NCBI GenBank assembly: GCA_036346205.1
Contig: JARFJB010001963.1
Location: 127,501 to 191,500 of the forward strand
DNA from: Vesta saturnalis
Lineage: Eukaryota; Arthropoda; Insecta; Coleoptera; Lampyridae
DNA: 64,000 nucleotides
Direction of reading: 5' to 3'
Position 1 is the first letter of the stretch, and each line of letters starts with the position of its first letter. Under the pieces are notes generated by a model, which had not been told where the DNA came from, did not search any database, and was given only the letters and a program-made list of their open reading frames with translations. Positions 35,504-46,340 of the stretch are shown here, piece after piece. The translations under genes were made by a program, and so were the position numbers.

Positions 35504-35577
35504 TACCTTTAGTAGGATTTGAACCTATGGCATCTACTTTGCTAGAGTTGCGCTCTAACCAACTGAGCTATCGAGGT
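35504..35577 (-). mobile_element. tRNA-like SINE head (anticodon AGC position), not a functional tRNA
   Basis: The minus strand folds as a 74-nt tRNA: acceptor ACCTCGA with TAAAGGT (5 of 7 pairs), U8 A9, D arm GCTC/GAGC, anticodon arm CAACT-CTAGCAA-AGTAG with one mismatch, and T arm TAGG/CCTA with loop TTCAAAT. The loop would read AGC. Mismatches in three stems and a second, truncated copy at 20918-20967 followed by the same tail show that it is a SINE head. Box A and box B sequences (GATAGCTCAGTTGGTTAGAG, GGTTCAAATCC) are retained. Confidence 0.65.
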
Positions 35578-35636
35578 ACAAGCCCCAATCGATGTAGTTT
35601 TGTCTTTATGTATGTAGGACTAATGTAAATTCTATA

Positions 35637-37465
35637 TACAGCTTGTTTCAGATTAAGCGCCTTTTTTTAGCCACACTATGGGTACTACGTTCAAAATGTT
35701 TGGCAGTAATATGTTTCAGGACATTCTCTACACGATGGTGCTATCAGATTTTCAATTGGACGAATTATTTCCAAATAGCGACTTTCAACTTCTTTTTTTA
35801 TGGAATGCAATATTTTTTTTATTGTTGAGATCCTAAAACATTCTTTTACAATAGTATTTCGTTTTTCTTAAAAATTCATTTCTTTCCCTATCAAAAGCAA
35901 ACTAACATTTTAATCTAGTAGCGCATGAATGTTTTACATGCGATGTTATTTTGTCCAAATATCAAGTAGCCGGTAGACACAAAAGAAACAATTAAATTTT
36001 AATCTAGTAGTCAAACGTCAATCAAAGCTTGTTAATAACAATTGTATTATTGAAGATTATAATTGTTCATTTAAAATTAATTGATACGTTTTAAAATGCC
36101 GTTAAGTTATACGAGAGATGATTTAATTGATATGCTTCTAATATTTGGAAAAGCAGATGAAGATCCTTATGAAGCAGCCAGATTGCACAGAAATAAATAT
36201 CCAAACAGAAGGAACCCTGTATATTGAACATTTACTAAATTATTGGAGAGAACGCGTGAAACGGGAACTGTGCATTATAAGAAACCGGCACATGAAAACC
36301 CATCTGCTTGCAATGACGACAACGAAAACCGGGTAATGTTACAAATTATTGAGTACCCCCATGTCAGTACTAGGGAGATTGCAAATTTGGTTGGAATATC
36401 GCATAGTTCGGTCTGAAGGATAATAAAACGAAATAAATTTCACCCATTCAAAATGGGTCTTCTCCAAGAATTAACGGAAAATGATTTTCTGTTAAAAATT
36501 AATTTTAACAACGTTTTATTTTCGGACGAAGAAAGTTCTCGAAATAATGCTGTTGTCGTAAGACATAACATGCATTATTACGATAATGTAAATCCACACT
36601 GGACCCGTGAACGACGTTGTCAACATCGATGGAGTTTAAACGTGTGGTGTGGAATTATAGGATAGCACATTGTTGGGCCAAAATTTATTAATAGACTATC
36701 TGGAGGGAATTACCTCAATTTATTAGAAAATAAAATTCAAAATCATCTAAATGAACTCCCACAAAATATCAGAAATAATTTGTGGTGGTAACAAGATGGC
36801 GCTCCAGCACATTATGCCCTTCCAGTTAGGTAGTTCTTAAATAATCAATACGAAAACCTTTGGATTGGTCGTGGAGGACCAGTTGGTTGCTTGATATGTC
36901 ACTACTGGACTTTTTTCTTTGGGGGTATGTAAAATCCCAGGTGTACATCGTTGAACCAACAACTTACTATTGAAAATATGTAAGACAGAATTCGTACTTG
37001 CATAAACGAAATTATCCTTTGATCTATTGGCTCCAATTTTGTAAATACCTAAGTTTTATTTGATGTAAATTTTTAATTTTGAGTTTCAAAAAGTAGATGT
37101 TCATTACAAAATAAAGTTTAATTGTTTCTTTTGTGTCTACCACTACTTGATATTTGGACAAAAGTAACATCGAGTTTAAAGCATTCATGCGCTACTAGAT
37201 TAAAATGTTAGTCTGCTTTTTGATAGGGAAAGAAATGAATTTTTAAGAAAAACGAAATACTGTCGTAAAAAGAATGTTTTTAGGATCTCAATAATAAAAA
37301 AAAAGAAGTTGAAAGCCGCTATTTTGAAATAATTCGTCCAATTGAAAATCTGATATCATCATTGTGTAGAGAATGTCCTGAAACATATCACTGCCAAATA
37401 TTTTGAAATCAACACCCATAGTGTGGCTAAAAAGTAAGGTGCTTACTCTGAAACAGGCTGTATAA
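35637..37465. mobile_element. Mariner/IS630-type transposon with ~350-bp terminal inverted repeats
   Basis: The ends are mirror images: 'cagcttgtttcagattaagc' on the left and its counterpart 'gcttactctgaaacaggctg' on the right, with 'ata' outside. The inverted repeats run about 35637-35996 and 37117-37465 and share long blocks such as 'cagattttcaattggacgaa' and 'ttcatttctttccctatcaa'. A single transposase gene fills the middle. The same architecture and a related transposase occur at 55355-57725. Confidence 0.8.
36096..37052 (+). pseudogene. Mariner/IS630-type transposase, full-length but broken
   Basis: Start 'MPLSYTRDDLIDMLLIFGKA' with the N-terminal helix-turn-helix region 'DPYEAARLHRNKYPNRRNP'. 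After a shift, 'ENRVMLQIIEYPHVSTREIA' and 'NLVGISHSSV' form the second HTH. The DDE domain follows: 'NNVLFSDEESS' (first Asp), 'HRWSLNVWCGIIG', 'FINRLSGGNYLNLLENKIQ', 'QDGAPAHYAL' (second Asp), 'NLWIGRGGPVG' and, in a shifted frame, 'DMSLLDFFLWGYVKSQVY' (third Asp). The length to the end near 37052 matches the usual 310-340 residues. At least six stops and two shifts disable it. The gene is bracketed directly by the long inverted repeats. Confidence 0.8.
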
Positions 37466-37554
37466 TGAGGTTACAGTCAAATTACTTATATTAATGGAAT
37501 TTGAGCCGGCAATATCGCAAGGATTCACACATATCAAAGCAACTTGACTAATAT

Positions 37555-37660
37555 TAAATTATTATAAGTTTTTGTTATGAACGAATAAGTTCAAAGGTAA
37601 ATATGTAATTAAAAATTATTATTAATTTTATTAAATACATAAATAAAACGCTACTCGAGG
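37555..37660 (-). mobile_element. SINE body/tail fragment
   Basis: It matches the body of the SINE at 20818-20967 ('gaataagttcaaaggtaaa', 'taattttattaaatacataa') but lacks the tRNA head. Confidence 0.55.
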
Positions 37661-39310
37661 TAAGCTTTTTATTTATGTATATCAGCGGTAAGTAAAATGG
37701 TACTTAATGTGGAAAATTTTCATTTGAAAATAAAACTGAAACATTCAAAGCTGTATGGCTTACAAAAACCGCACTTACGTAAGGTATTTTTATCTACCAA
37801 GAAATCACTAATTCGAAATAAGTCTTACAGATATAATAAAATCGCTGCAGTGCTTACTATAACCTAACCTATCTGACAACAATGCGTACCTATTCTTAAA
37901 AATTCAAGATGAGCGCCAAATAGTGTTGGTTACTAAATTTAATGATATTTTATATTGTAAATCTCAGTCTTCTGAGTTTACAAATGACGTCATAATACTG
38001 TTGCAGTGCTAAGTGCAAAAGCAGATTAATTAATCGAATATCATGTACTATGTTAATTTGAGTTGTGGTGATTTTAGAGTGGTTAAATCTATTGTACGAT
38101 GCTCTAAATCCGATCTAATTCTATGTATGCAAGTGATCAATCGTCCTTTGCATAGTGTATTGCATTAACACAAAAAGTAACACAAAACCAAAAAAACGCA
38201 ATATCTCACTCTGCTATTAAAATCAATAAGTGCCGTAATAAAACCTTTTAATTTATAAATATCAAATAACCAAAAGATTTAAATTGCTATTTTTGGTGTA
38301 GGTGTACTGAAAATAAATACAATTTTTAATTAAATATACCCACAAAGTAAACAAGTTTAATAATAATTGTATGCAAAACAACATTTGAAACTTTTTTTAA
38401 CGTATACAGTAATTAAAAGAGTAAAATTCCGCGCCAAATTCTTAAGAGGATTTTTTTCTTTAGAAAAACTGTAATTACGTTGTGTAACTTCTAATTTTAC
38501 AAAAATGATTAAATTGCGTTTTCAAATAAAACAGTTTTCAATAAATGAGAATAACCATTTTTTTTCTTATTAGGTACGTGTTTTATTGTAGGGTTGAGAC
38601 AAAACCACTTTTAAAGACTTTCCATTTCCTTCGGCACTTTACAATTGGCTAAATTAGCTTCTAGATGAGAATGAAAAATTGAATGAATAAAACATCGTTC
38701 GTTATTTAATAATACATTTTCTGCTATTTTTTAATACACATAAAAAGTCGTAAAAAAATGTAAATTCCTTATTCTATTAGGTACATATCTGCACTGTTTG
38801 CTACCTAATAAAGGTAATTTAAAAATATTTGCTTTAATTGTATAAATATTTTTTCCATGATATTGCATTTATTCATACAACTCCAATATTTGCAATTCTA
38901 TGAGTATAATTCTGTGTATATTAGTAAACCACACAGTGTTAGCTCTCCACTGATTCACATAATTCTTTTTTTATCTCTCTTTCCCACACATACAAAAATC
39001 TCTATTAATTCACTCGCTTTAGTAACATTGTCAATAAATTAAATCCTTTTTCTGTAGTTTTGGCCTAAAGGAGTAGATTATTAATTAATTACATAAAGTT
39101 TTCAAAAAAAAAAAATGTTAGTCAACCTAAACAAACACATCATACTCATTCTAGTCGAAATTATGAACATTTGAATATCAATGCCTATCAATCTAATTAA
39201 AGGCAAATCCCCACAAAAACTCCATATTTTTTAAGTTTGATGTAGTTCTTTTTATTGTTAATTTTCCCATCTATTAATTTAGTTTAAACTGTGCTTAGAT
39301 ATTATTATGA
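37661..39310. other. Intergenic, no gene recognised
   Basis: AT-rich with no supported frame. Nothing else is seen. Confidence 0.5.
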
Positions 39311-39315
39311 CCGAT

Positions 39316-39470
39316 ATACAGGGTGAGGCACCGGTAGAATAAACTAAACTGGTGCTTTATGGGTAAACTTTGCCAATGAAATGTATTTATCATATCGCAT
39401 GGCTAGCATGTGTGCGCATTTTAAAATTACTCTTGACTTACGGAGTACAGGGCAAGAGAAAGTTAGTATT

Positions 39471-39525
<55 letters not shown>

Positions 39526-40330
39526 GAGTCAGTTTTTGTAGACAAACTTTAACAGGAGATAGAACACATGTTTCTAAAAAGAAAAGTTCCTATAAACATA
39601 TGTCGTAGAAGGCTTCGTTTCCGAGATACAGGGTGTTGAATATAATTTTTTTCTCAAATTTTCATTATAACTCATAAACGAAGGCTTAGATTTTTTCATG
39701 TTGGGGGATAATGTCTATTAATTAAGGGCATAAAACAAGCGATAAGAATGTTCACAAACTTGCACAGTGGAGGAGTGGAAGGGTGCTCAACCCCTTTCAT
39801 AAACAGAACTTCTACGCCAATGACTATTTTTTAAAAACTGTTACTTTCATTATCTACATACAGTTTAACAAAAATAATGTACCTTCTTCTGTTTTGAAAT
39901 TCCTGTGCGTTTCCGAGTTGTTTTGATTTTTAGTGTTTGATGCGGTACTAAATAATGTGCTTTATGTGAATAATTGAATTTAAAGTTTTTAATAAAAAGA
40001 TATAATAAAACATTTAGAGCCATTTTAGTACCTAACGATCGTTTCTTTAAAATTTCAAATACATGTTTTATTATATCTTTTTATTAAAAACTTTATATAT
40101 TATAAATTTTAGAATTGCACGTCGAATCCAAAAATCGAATGATACGCAGGGTGTTCTATTAAAAAATACTAACTTTGCATTGCCCTGTTTTTTTGCAACA
40201 CTCTGTATGCATACTTACTAGCCATACTGGGTGGTGAATGGTCGGACTCACCATAGGAAATCTAATGGGAAATCGTAAACTCTCGAATTCCTGCTTCTCT
40301 AATTATTTCAGGTTAAACCTCTAGAGGAAC
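39316..40330. repeat. Scraps of mariner-type 'tacagggtg' elements
   Basis: 'TACAGGGTGAGGCACCGG' at 39318 and 'GGGTGAGTCAGTTTTTGTAG' after 39520 are typical outer ends of mariner-type elements. Between about 39600 and 40240 further 'cagggtgtt' strings occur. The pieces are too degraded to pair with confidence, but they sit just upstream of a transposase fragment at 40492. Confidence 0.4.
39476..39520. repeat. (AT)n microsatellite
   Basis: About 22 AT units, abutting a mariner-like terminus. Confidence 0.95.
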
Positions 40331-40491
40331 TTTTCTTAAAGAATTGAATTTTTTATCAGACGAAGCTATTAATAATATTTTACAGCTTACGCTAATTTCA
40401 AACATTGCAAAAATTATGTACCATTCCAGCACAGCATCAGTACAGCAATGGATTGTCAGGATGGCGTTACATTTAAAAATTATTATAAATA

Positions 40492-41035
40492 TTGTCATGT
40501 TGCAGTCTTATTAGTCATAACAATAGACTTAAAAATGTCGTACACCGTTTAGAAATAATAGAAATTGTAAAACTGTTTTATTACGGCAATAGCACGCACA
40601 CAGTAAGTGCTTTATTTAGCGCGAAATATCCAAACCGCTCGAATCCATGTCCTACTATAATTGGAAGAATTATTACCAAATTTCAAAATAGTGTAAAGAT
40701 GCTGCCTTTGGGTAAATGCGCCAAAAATTATGAAGTCAATATTAAAAGAATGAAAACACTACAAATGTATTAAACTGCAGTTGTAAATCCAGGTATAAGT
40801 TCTCGAGAAATTGCGAACGAGTTGCTTTGGGGGGGATTTTGAAAAATGAGCAGAGTTTTGTTATCAGATGCTGGAGGAGGTTAATCTAGACGGACAATTT
40901 TTAAAGAAAATTTGTTTTACGAAGGAGTGTAGGTTTACGTTAAATAATGAACGAAACGTGCAAAATTATAGGATATGATCAACAAAAAGGCCTGAAGTTG
41001 TTGTTGAATGCCGATCTCAATATCGTTGACTCATC

Positions 41036-41036
<1 letters not shown>
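40492..41036 (+). pseudogene. Mariner-type transposase, N-terminal half
   Basis: The frame has 'RLEIIEIVKLFYYGNSTHTV' and 'SALFSAKYPNRSNPCPTIIG' (first HTH), 'RIITKFQNSVKMLP', then 'TAVVNPGISSREIANELL' (second HTH). After a gap comes 'FCYQMLEEVNLDGQFLKKIC' followed by 'FTKECRFTLNNERNVQNYRI'. In related proteins this last block reads F(S/T)DEC.FTLNGEVN, so the first catalytic Asp is Lys here. The sequence stops at the (TA)n tract at 41039. The rest of the catalytic domain is missing. Confidence 0.65.

Positions 41037-41038
<2 letters not shown>

Positions 41039-41080
<42 letters not shown>
41039..41080. repeat. (TA)n tract, probable 3' tail of the RTE element
   Basis: About 20 TA units directly after the minus-strand 3' end of the RTE fragment. 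RTE elements commonly end in short simple repeats instead of poly(A). Confidence 0.8.
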
Positions 41081-41081
<1 letters not shown>

Positions 41082-41084
41082 TAA

Positions 41085-41900
41085 CATTTCACGACATTCC
41101 CTTGCGGGGTAGGCAAAACAATCCTTGTTTCGTTTATTTTGAAATTTTTCTCCATGCGTTTCTATCCCTGCATACTTCATCAGCTTCCGCAAGATTCACA
41201 CATTGTCTTTGATAAGCCCTTTCTTTCTTATATCATACATTCTACTGCATTCAGCCAAGTTTTACGCGACTTACCAGGCCCGGCCTTATTTCTAACTTCA
41301 CCCACATAAATTTGATTTGTTGAACTTTCGTTGTGTATTCTTTGGATTTGACCAAATCACCGTAGTGTACTACTTTTATACCTATTTATCATCGTCTTTT
41401 CTTCGTCACACTCCGTCATTATACACTCATACTTCATCTTATCCCTTCTGGTTTTACTGCACGCGCTTCTCAGGAATCTCATGCACACGGCATTTATTCT
41501 ACTTTCGTGCATTTTTTGACGTATCCATGTCTCACTTCCATACAGTACTGGCGGGACAAACACGCTATTATAGACTGCTCGTTTCGCAGCTACGCTCATG
41601 CTTTCGTTTTTCATTATCGTGCATATACCTCCAATCACTTTCCTTCCAGCATTGACCCGTCGTCGCTCGCTATCCATTGTACCACTTGCAGTGAAAATTC
41701 TATCCACATATACCAACTCCTCCACTTGTTCAACAACATCATCAAGCAGGGTAAATACTTTACTCTCCTTTTCACCTTCCAGATTGAACACTACAATCTT
41801 TGTTTAGTTTACATTTACCATTAGGTCCATACCCTCTCAGACTATATCAAACCTCCTCAGAGCAGTTTGTAGCTGATCCGCATCTGCATACACCTGAACT
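41085..41900 (-). pseudogene. RTE-type non-LTR retrotransposon, RT C-terminal region, 5'-truncated
   Basis: A frame open from 41791 to 41357 reads 'EEYVY.GR.FT'-like 'VEELVYVDRIFTASGTMD', 'SERRRVNAGRKVIGGICTIM', 'MSVAAKRAVYNSVFVPPVLY', 'GSETWIRQKMHESRINAVCM' and 'RFLRSACSKTRRDKMKYE'. This region follows the catalytic palm in RTE/BovB-like reverse transcriptases ('RRvnag...vlyGsEtW......rinav.mr.LR'). With shifts the tail continues to 'ADEVCRDRNAWR' near 41140 and the end near 41085. The polymerase active site is not present (truncated beyond about 41900). It would have mobilised by target-primed reverse transcription. Confidence 0.8.
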
Positions 41901-42059
41901 TTAAATATTTTTTTTCAGCTATTTTGCAATAATTTATAACTGTAGCACCTAAAACTTTGATGAAACACATCTCAAATACAGCAAAAGTTGACTTTACTCG
42001 AACCAATTCGAACCAATTAATTTTTCAGTTTGCAACATAAACAAAACTTAAAAGTTCTT

Positions 42060-43000
42060 TTTACTTAATAACGTGTAGGACCTCCACGTGCACGACAAAC
42101 TGCTAAACATCTCCTTGGCATGCTTAATATTAAATTGTTGATGAAGTTCTGTGGTATCTGCTTCCACTAAGTTCATTTAATATATTTGGAGCATTTGGGC
42201 GGTTGGATAATTGACGTTACAACCTGTCCCACAGATTTTCTATGGGATTGCAATTCGCCGAGCAGGCAAGCCAATCCATTATCTCAATTTGATGATCTTG
42301 AAAGATGGTGTTCAGCAATGCTGCACGATGGAGACGAGCATTGTCGCCCATGTAAATAAAATCTCGGCCAAGATTTTGCTGCGCAAATGGAATTACAATA
42401 GGTAGAATACATCGAGTACTATGAACGGTAGCATTCATTGTTTCTCGAATCAAAACAATCAGCTCGGTGCGCCCATTTAAAATGATCACACCCGAAAATT
42501 TACCTGAGGAGGTATATATTGTTCGTTGTAGTGCTCATTTGGTCTACGCCACACTAAAATACGTCCGCCGGAACGGTGCAAATGAAATCTGGACTCATCG
42601 GTAAACGTATACCTACTCCAGTGTCAAGCATCCCAATTCCGGTGAACCTCTGCCCACTTTCTACGAGCAACACGTTGCCAACATTAGACAAATAGTGCGT
42701 TTTCTGGCTCGTAGATTGTGCCCCCTCAACCTCCATGTAACTGTTTTTGACGAAATAATGGTACTTATTGATGCCCTTAACGCGTTATTATTTGAATTGA
42801 AATATAGGTTGGATATCTCCGAGCGGTTAATCGTAAATATTGGTTCTCAGTTGGTGTATTTTTTCTTTGGCGGCCTCCTCCATCCCGAAAACCAACAATG
42901 ACAGTTTCGTTGTACCTTTTTAGTGCCCTGCTTATAACACAATGGGACACATTAAAAACCAACTTTTCGTTGCGAATCACCGTTTGCAACCACACGCTAT
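42060..43000 (-). pseudogene. Tc1-type transposase, nearly full length
   Basis: The N-terminal paired-like HTH is at 42995-42780: 'NVSHCVISRALKRYNETVIV' and 'TENQYLRLTARRYPT'. The catalytic region begins near 42620 with 'DESRFHLHRSGGRI' (first Asp, in a shifted frame). Then come 'RPNEHYNEQYIPPQ', 'IPFAQQNLGRDFIYMGDNAR' (second Asp in MGDNARLH) and 'IMDWLACSANCNPIENLWDR' (Glu of the DD34E triad in NPIENLW). The C-terminus is near 42060. A TA-site cut-and-paste transposase, disabled by several shifts and stops. The terminal repeats were not located. Confidence 0.8.
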
Positions 43001-43519
43001 ACAGTATTTAAGCATTAAGCATTTAAGCCTTTTAAAAGAGCACAGTAATAGAAACTAAAAACTTAGAATAAACCAATCTACACCAAGCTTAAATTAACCA
43101 AAACTAATGGTGCAGCATTGTACGTTTTATTGAAACAAATGAATGAACGGTTCTTTGAGTCTAACAACGAAAAACAATCGGTTTTTAAGACAGCTACTCT
43201 CACGTTACCAAATAAAAAGCTAAACTAGCGTCCGAATACATGAGTTGAAATTTGGCTACAGCGGGGTTACATTTGCGCCTCCGAAAATCAGAAACATTGA
43301 ATTGGAAGCCTTACCTTTAACATATATACTTTTATAAAAACATGATGTTGAAGCGAATGATATGTGATTATAAAATTTAAACTTATATACAAGGGTAGAC
43401 TCCACTAGGATACCCGAGCAATACCGAGCATGCACAAAGTCTGACAATACTCACCAAGCCAGTTACATGTGTCATTGGTTAAGAATGCTTATTCTGCTAT
43501 TCCTAAGAATCTTGAAGAG
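43001..43519. other. Intergenic, nothing recognised
   Basis: No supported feature. Confidence 0.4.
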
Positions 43520-43779
43520 TCTAACATAAAAACTGTAATATGATACCTTCTCAACACCTTGTCAATAAAATTTAACCTTGAAGATTGGTTTGTATGAATT
43601 GTAATATGATACCAATAAATTTTAACCTTGAAGAGCTTAGCCAATGTACCTGAAGACACCTATTATACGCTACATTTTTTAGTCTCATCAATAGCAGCTC
43701 TCTTCATTATGATGTACCTACTCTTCATTTAATCAAAAATAGAAGACTTTTTGCAACAAAAAATATAATTTATTTCCAA

Positions 43780-44108
43780 ACAATTATACATAGATATATG
43801 TTATTATTATTATTTTTTACAGAAAAGTTAAGTTAGTCATCTTTCCTACAGTTCCGGCGCTGGTAATGTATACGTCATTCTCAATCAGATATTGCTTAAA
43901 CTTTTCAATCCAATCTTCTTTTTGAAGTATTCATAAAATCGTAAGGAAGTATGCACTTAAAGTTCTGGGTTTCAATGATAATATGTTTACTATACTTTCT
44001 GTCGATAGTATTCATATCAATCACTTTATATTTTGCACCCACCTCCAAGTCTTTTAGGTTCGTGAAGAATTTGCAGAAAGTGCTACTGTTCAATGCAGAT
44101 AGATCCAT
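43780..44108 (-). pseudogene. Small virus- or Polinton-like ORF of unknown function, one frameshift
   Basis: From the ATG at 44108 the frame has 'SSTFCKFFTNLKDLEVGAKY', 'KVIDMNTIDRKYSKHIIIET' and 'NFKCILPYDFM', then a one-base shift, 'EDWIEKFKQYLIENDVYI' and 'TSAGTVGKMTNLTFL', stop near 43834. An AATAAA signal follows at about 43770. The pattern 'lkdLe.G.kY.v.......kYs..iiiE...f...LP..f' recalls a small protein found repeatedly in insect genomes and in some viral or Polinton-like elements. I recall that pattern only loosely and cannot name the family. A long degenerate repeat array lies upstream. No other element gene is visible nearby. Confidence 0.35.
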
Positions 44109-44429
44109 CTTTACTGATTCGAGAACGCTTTTGAATTTTGAGTTGACACCGGAACTGTCCTTCTATATATTACTGCATCACGATTATTTATGGTAGAGGG
44201 AGAGTGTGCTTTGAGAATTGCATCAGTAAGCTAATTGCATCTGATGATCAATAACTGCTACCATTAGAGATGTTGTCCATTCCTGTATATCGCTCCAGGA
44301 ATGATATTGCTGCTTGCATTATAACGACTTTACTTGATCGCAATTGTACTAGGACAAAACACTATTGAGGAAATGACTCATCTGTAATTTACACATGGTG
44401 GGGTTGTAGTATGACCTTGGTCTACTTTT

Positions 44430-45330
44430 AGCATAGACAACAACCTTTCATTCTTTTGTTTCCATAAACTGATTCTATTTTTATATTCCTAAGAAATGTA
44501 ATATGATACACCTGCAGGTCAGTAATTACTCTTTGACCTACAGGTCAATAACCTTTGACCTTGACCACTCTATTTTTAGACTTCTAAGAATTGTAATTTG
44601 ATGACATTGTAATTTCTATTCACACCTCGCTGTGGTTTATATCACAAAATTTTGTCCTTGATTTAAGTACCTATGACAACATGTTTAAACTTGTTAAATA
44701 CACACCTACTTTTAGTTTAGTAAATTATTTCACCTTGACCCAATTTAGTCAGTACAAGCACCATTTGACTTTTTAGCATAGACAACGCATTCCTCTTGTT
44801 TCCATGAATTGATTCTATTTTTATACTTCTAAGAAATGTCATACGATACCCCTACAGGACAATAACCTTTGACCTTGACCACACTATTTTTAGACTTCTA
44901 AGAATTGTAATATGATGATGATTACATTGGAATTTCTATTTTTAGCTTCTGCTTCGACTTCTAAGAATTGTAATATGATGTTGACATTGCAATTTCTATA
45001 GTTAGCTTTGACTTTGACCAGCTCCAAAAATTTATATTTCCCGCCAAAAAATTTTACCATGAAAATTCTATTCTTAGATTTTCTATTTTATAGCTTTTCA
45101 CCTTTTTATATTTCTAAGGAATATGACACCACCGTAGATCAATAACCTTTGACCACACTATTTTTAGACTTCTAAGAATTCTAATATGATGACATAGCAA
45201 TGTCTATTTTGGCTTCTAACCTTGACAAATTTCCGCCAAAAATGATGATGGTGACATTGCAATTTTTAGCGAGCTCCTAAAATTTAAATTTCCCACCAAA
45301 AGTTTGACCTTGAACAAATCCAAAAGCGAA
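44430..45330 (+). repeat. Degenerate tandem array, ~345-bp higher-order unit with TGACC half-sites
   Basis: Two to three rounds of one order are seen: 'tagcatagacaac', 'tccat.aattgattctattt', 'cttctaagaaatgt', 'caataacctttgaccttgac', 'cttctaagaattgtaatatg', 'acattgcaatttctattttt'. Starts are near 44429, 44776 and about 45090. Looser copies (aattgtaatatgatacc) begin at 43530. The recurrent 'acctttgaccttgacc' holds spaced TGACC half-sites like those bound by nuclear receptors. There is no coding frame. Confidence 0.7.
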
Positions 45331-45723
45331 CGAAACAATTAGGATGAAGTAATAGGTTACATTTTTTAAACTAAGTGATAATGGTTCACTCTATGATTAT
45401 TTTGAAACAATTATGATGCATGACTTCCTAACAAAGAAATTGACTGGATATCTGAAACGATGTAAACAAAAATACTGTTTACAAGCATGTTTTTCTTAAA
45501 ATAACACATTTTAATTTCTTAAATACTGCATGTTACAGGACAGTTGTTTAAATTAAAAATACGTTTTAACATTTAAATTAAGTAGCCGAATACAAATGAC
45601 GCAAGTAAATCTTGCGCACATTTATCTTTCATTTTTGTGTTTTATTTTCTATAAAATAAAAAGAAAATTTACTGTACAGTTACTGCAAGTTCTGTATGAT
45701 AAGTGTGTTGTAACTGTGGTCTC

Positions 45724-45799
45724 ATATTAGTTGAGTTGATCGGCCTATATTCACACAAATGTGGAACTGTGGAAATAGACCGTTCAGCTCAACTAATAT
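45724..45799. repeat. Inverted repeat, 25-bp arms, related to the SINE tail at 57.95 kb
   Basis: The arms 45724-45748 and 45775-45799 match at 22 of 25 positions and begin 'atattagttgagttgatcgg'. The right arm plus 'actgtggaaatag' also occurs at 57943-57975. It may be two opposed SINE tail fragments. Confidence 0.7.
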
Positions 45800-45829
45800 A
45801 ATAATTTAGTTATACATTTTGGTTTATCG

Positions 45830-46254
45830 CTATTGAATATCATTTTAAACGGAAGTCAAGAAAAACTACCAAACGCATTGATTCAGTGCCAAACTGATTT
45901 TCTCAATAGATTAGAACGATCTTTTATGGCTTTAAAGCGAAATCCGACAATAAACTTTATTCGTACAGCAATATCGTTAGGAAAACGATTAAATGCACTT
46001 CAGAGATGGGGGTGAATGTTATGGTTTTACGGTGATTGTGATTATTTGGGGCCAAAAATCCCCCAATTTTGTTTTGCTTTCAATAACAAGAGCAAACATT
46101 TATAGTTTAAGATCTTTACTCATTATTCAGAGTGAAGGAACCCTAAATTCTTTATTTGTACACCAATTTTGTTGAGAAATCGGCCCAACGCGTTTCCCCC
46201 ATTAGACAGAGCTATCCTTTATGGTCTTGGGGCGTTGTTTATCATTTGTGAGAC

Positions 46255-46255
<1 letters not shown>
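45830..46255. other. No gene recognised
   Basis: Short frames at 45833-46015 and 45993-46175 show no motif. Confidence 0.4.

Positions 46256-46335
<80 letters not shown>
46256..46335. repeat. (AT)n microsatellite
   Basis: About 40 AT units. The Tyr/Ile frame through it is an artefact. Confidence 0.97.

Positions 46336-46340
<5 letters not shown>

Noticed and set aside
35504..35577. A functional tRNA-Ala(AGC) gene
   Set aside because: Mismatches in acceptor, anticodon and T stems, and a truncated second copy followed by the same AT-rich tail, indicate a SINE head.
41317..41824. Plus-strand frames opposite the RTE fragment
   Set aside because: The minus strand carries recognisable reverse-transcriptase sequence; these are shadows.
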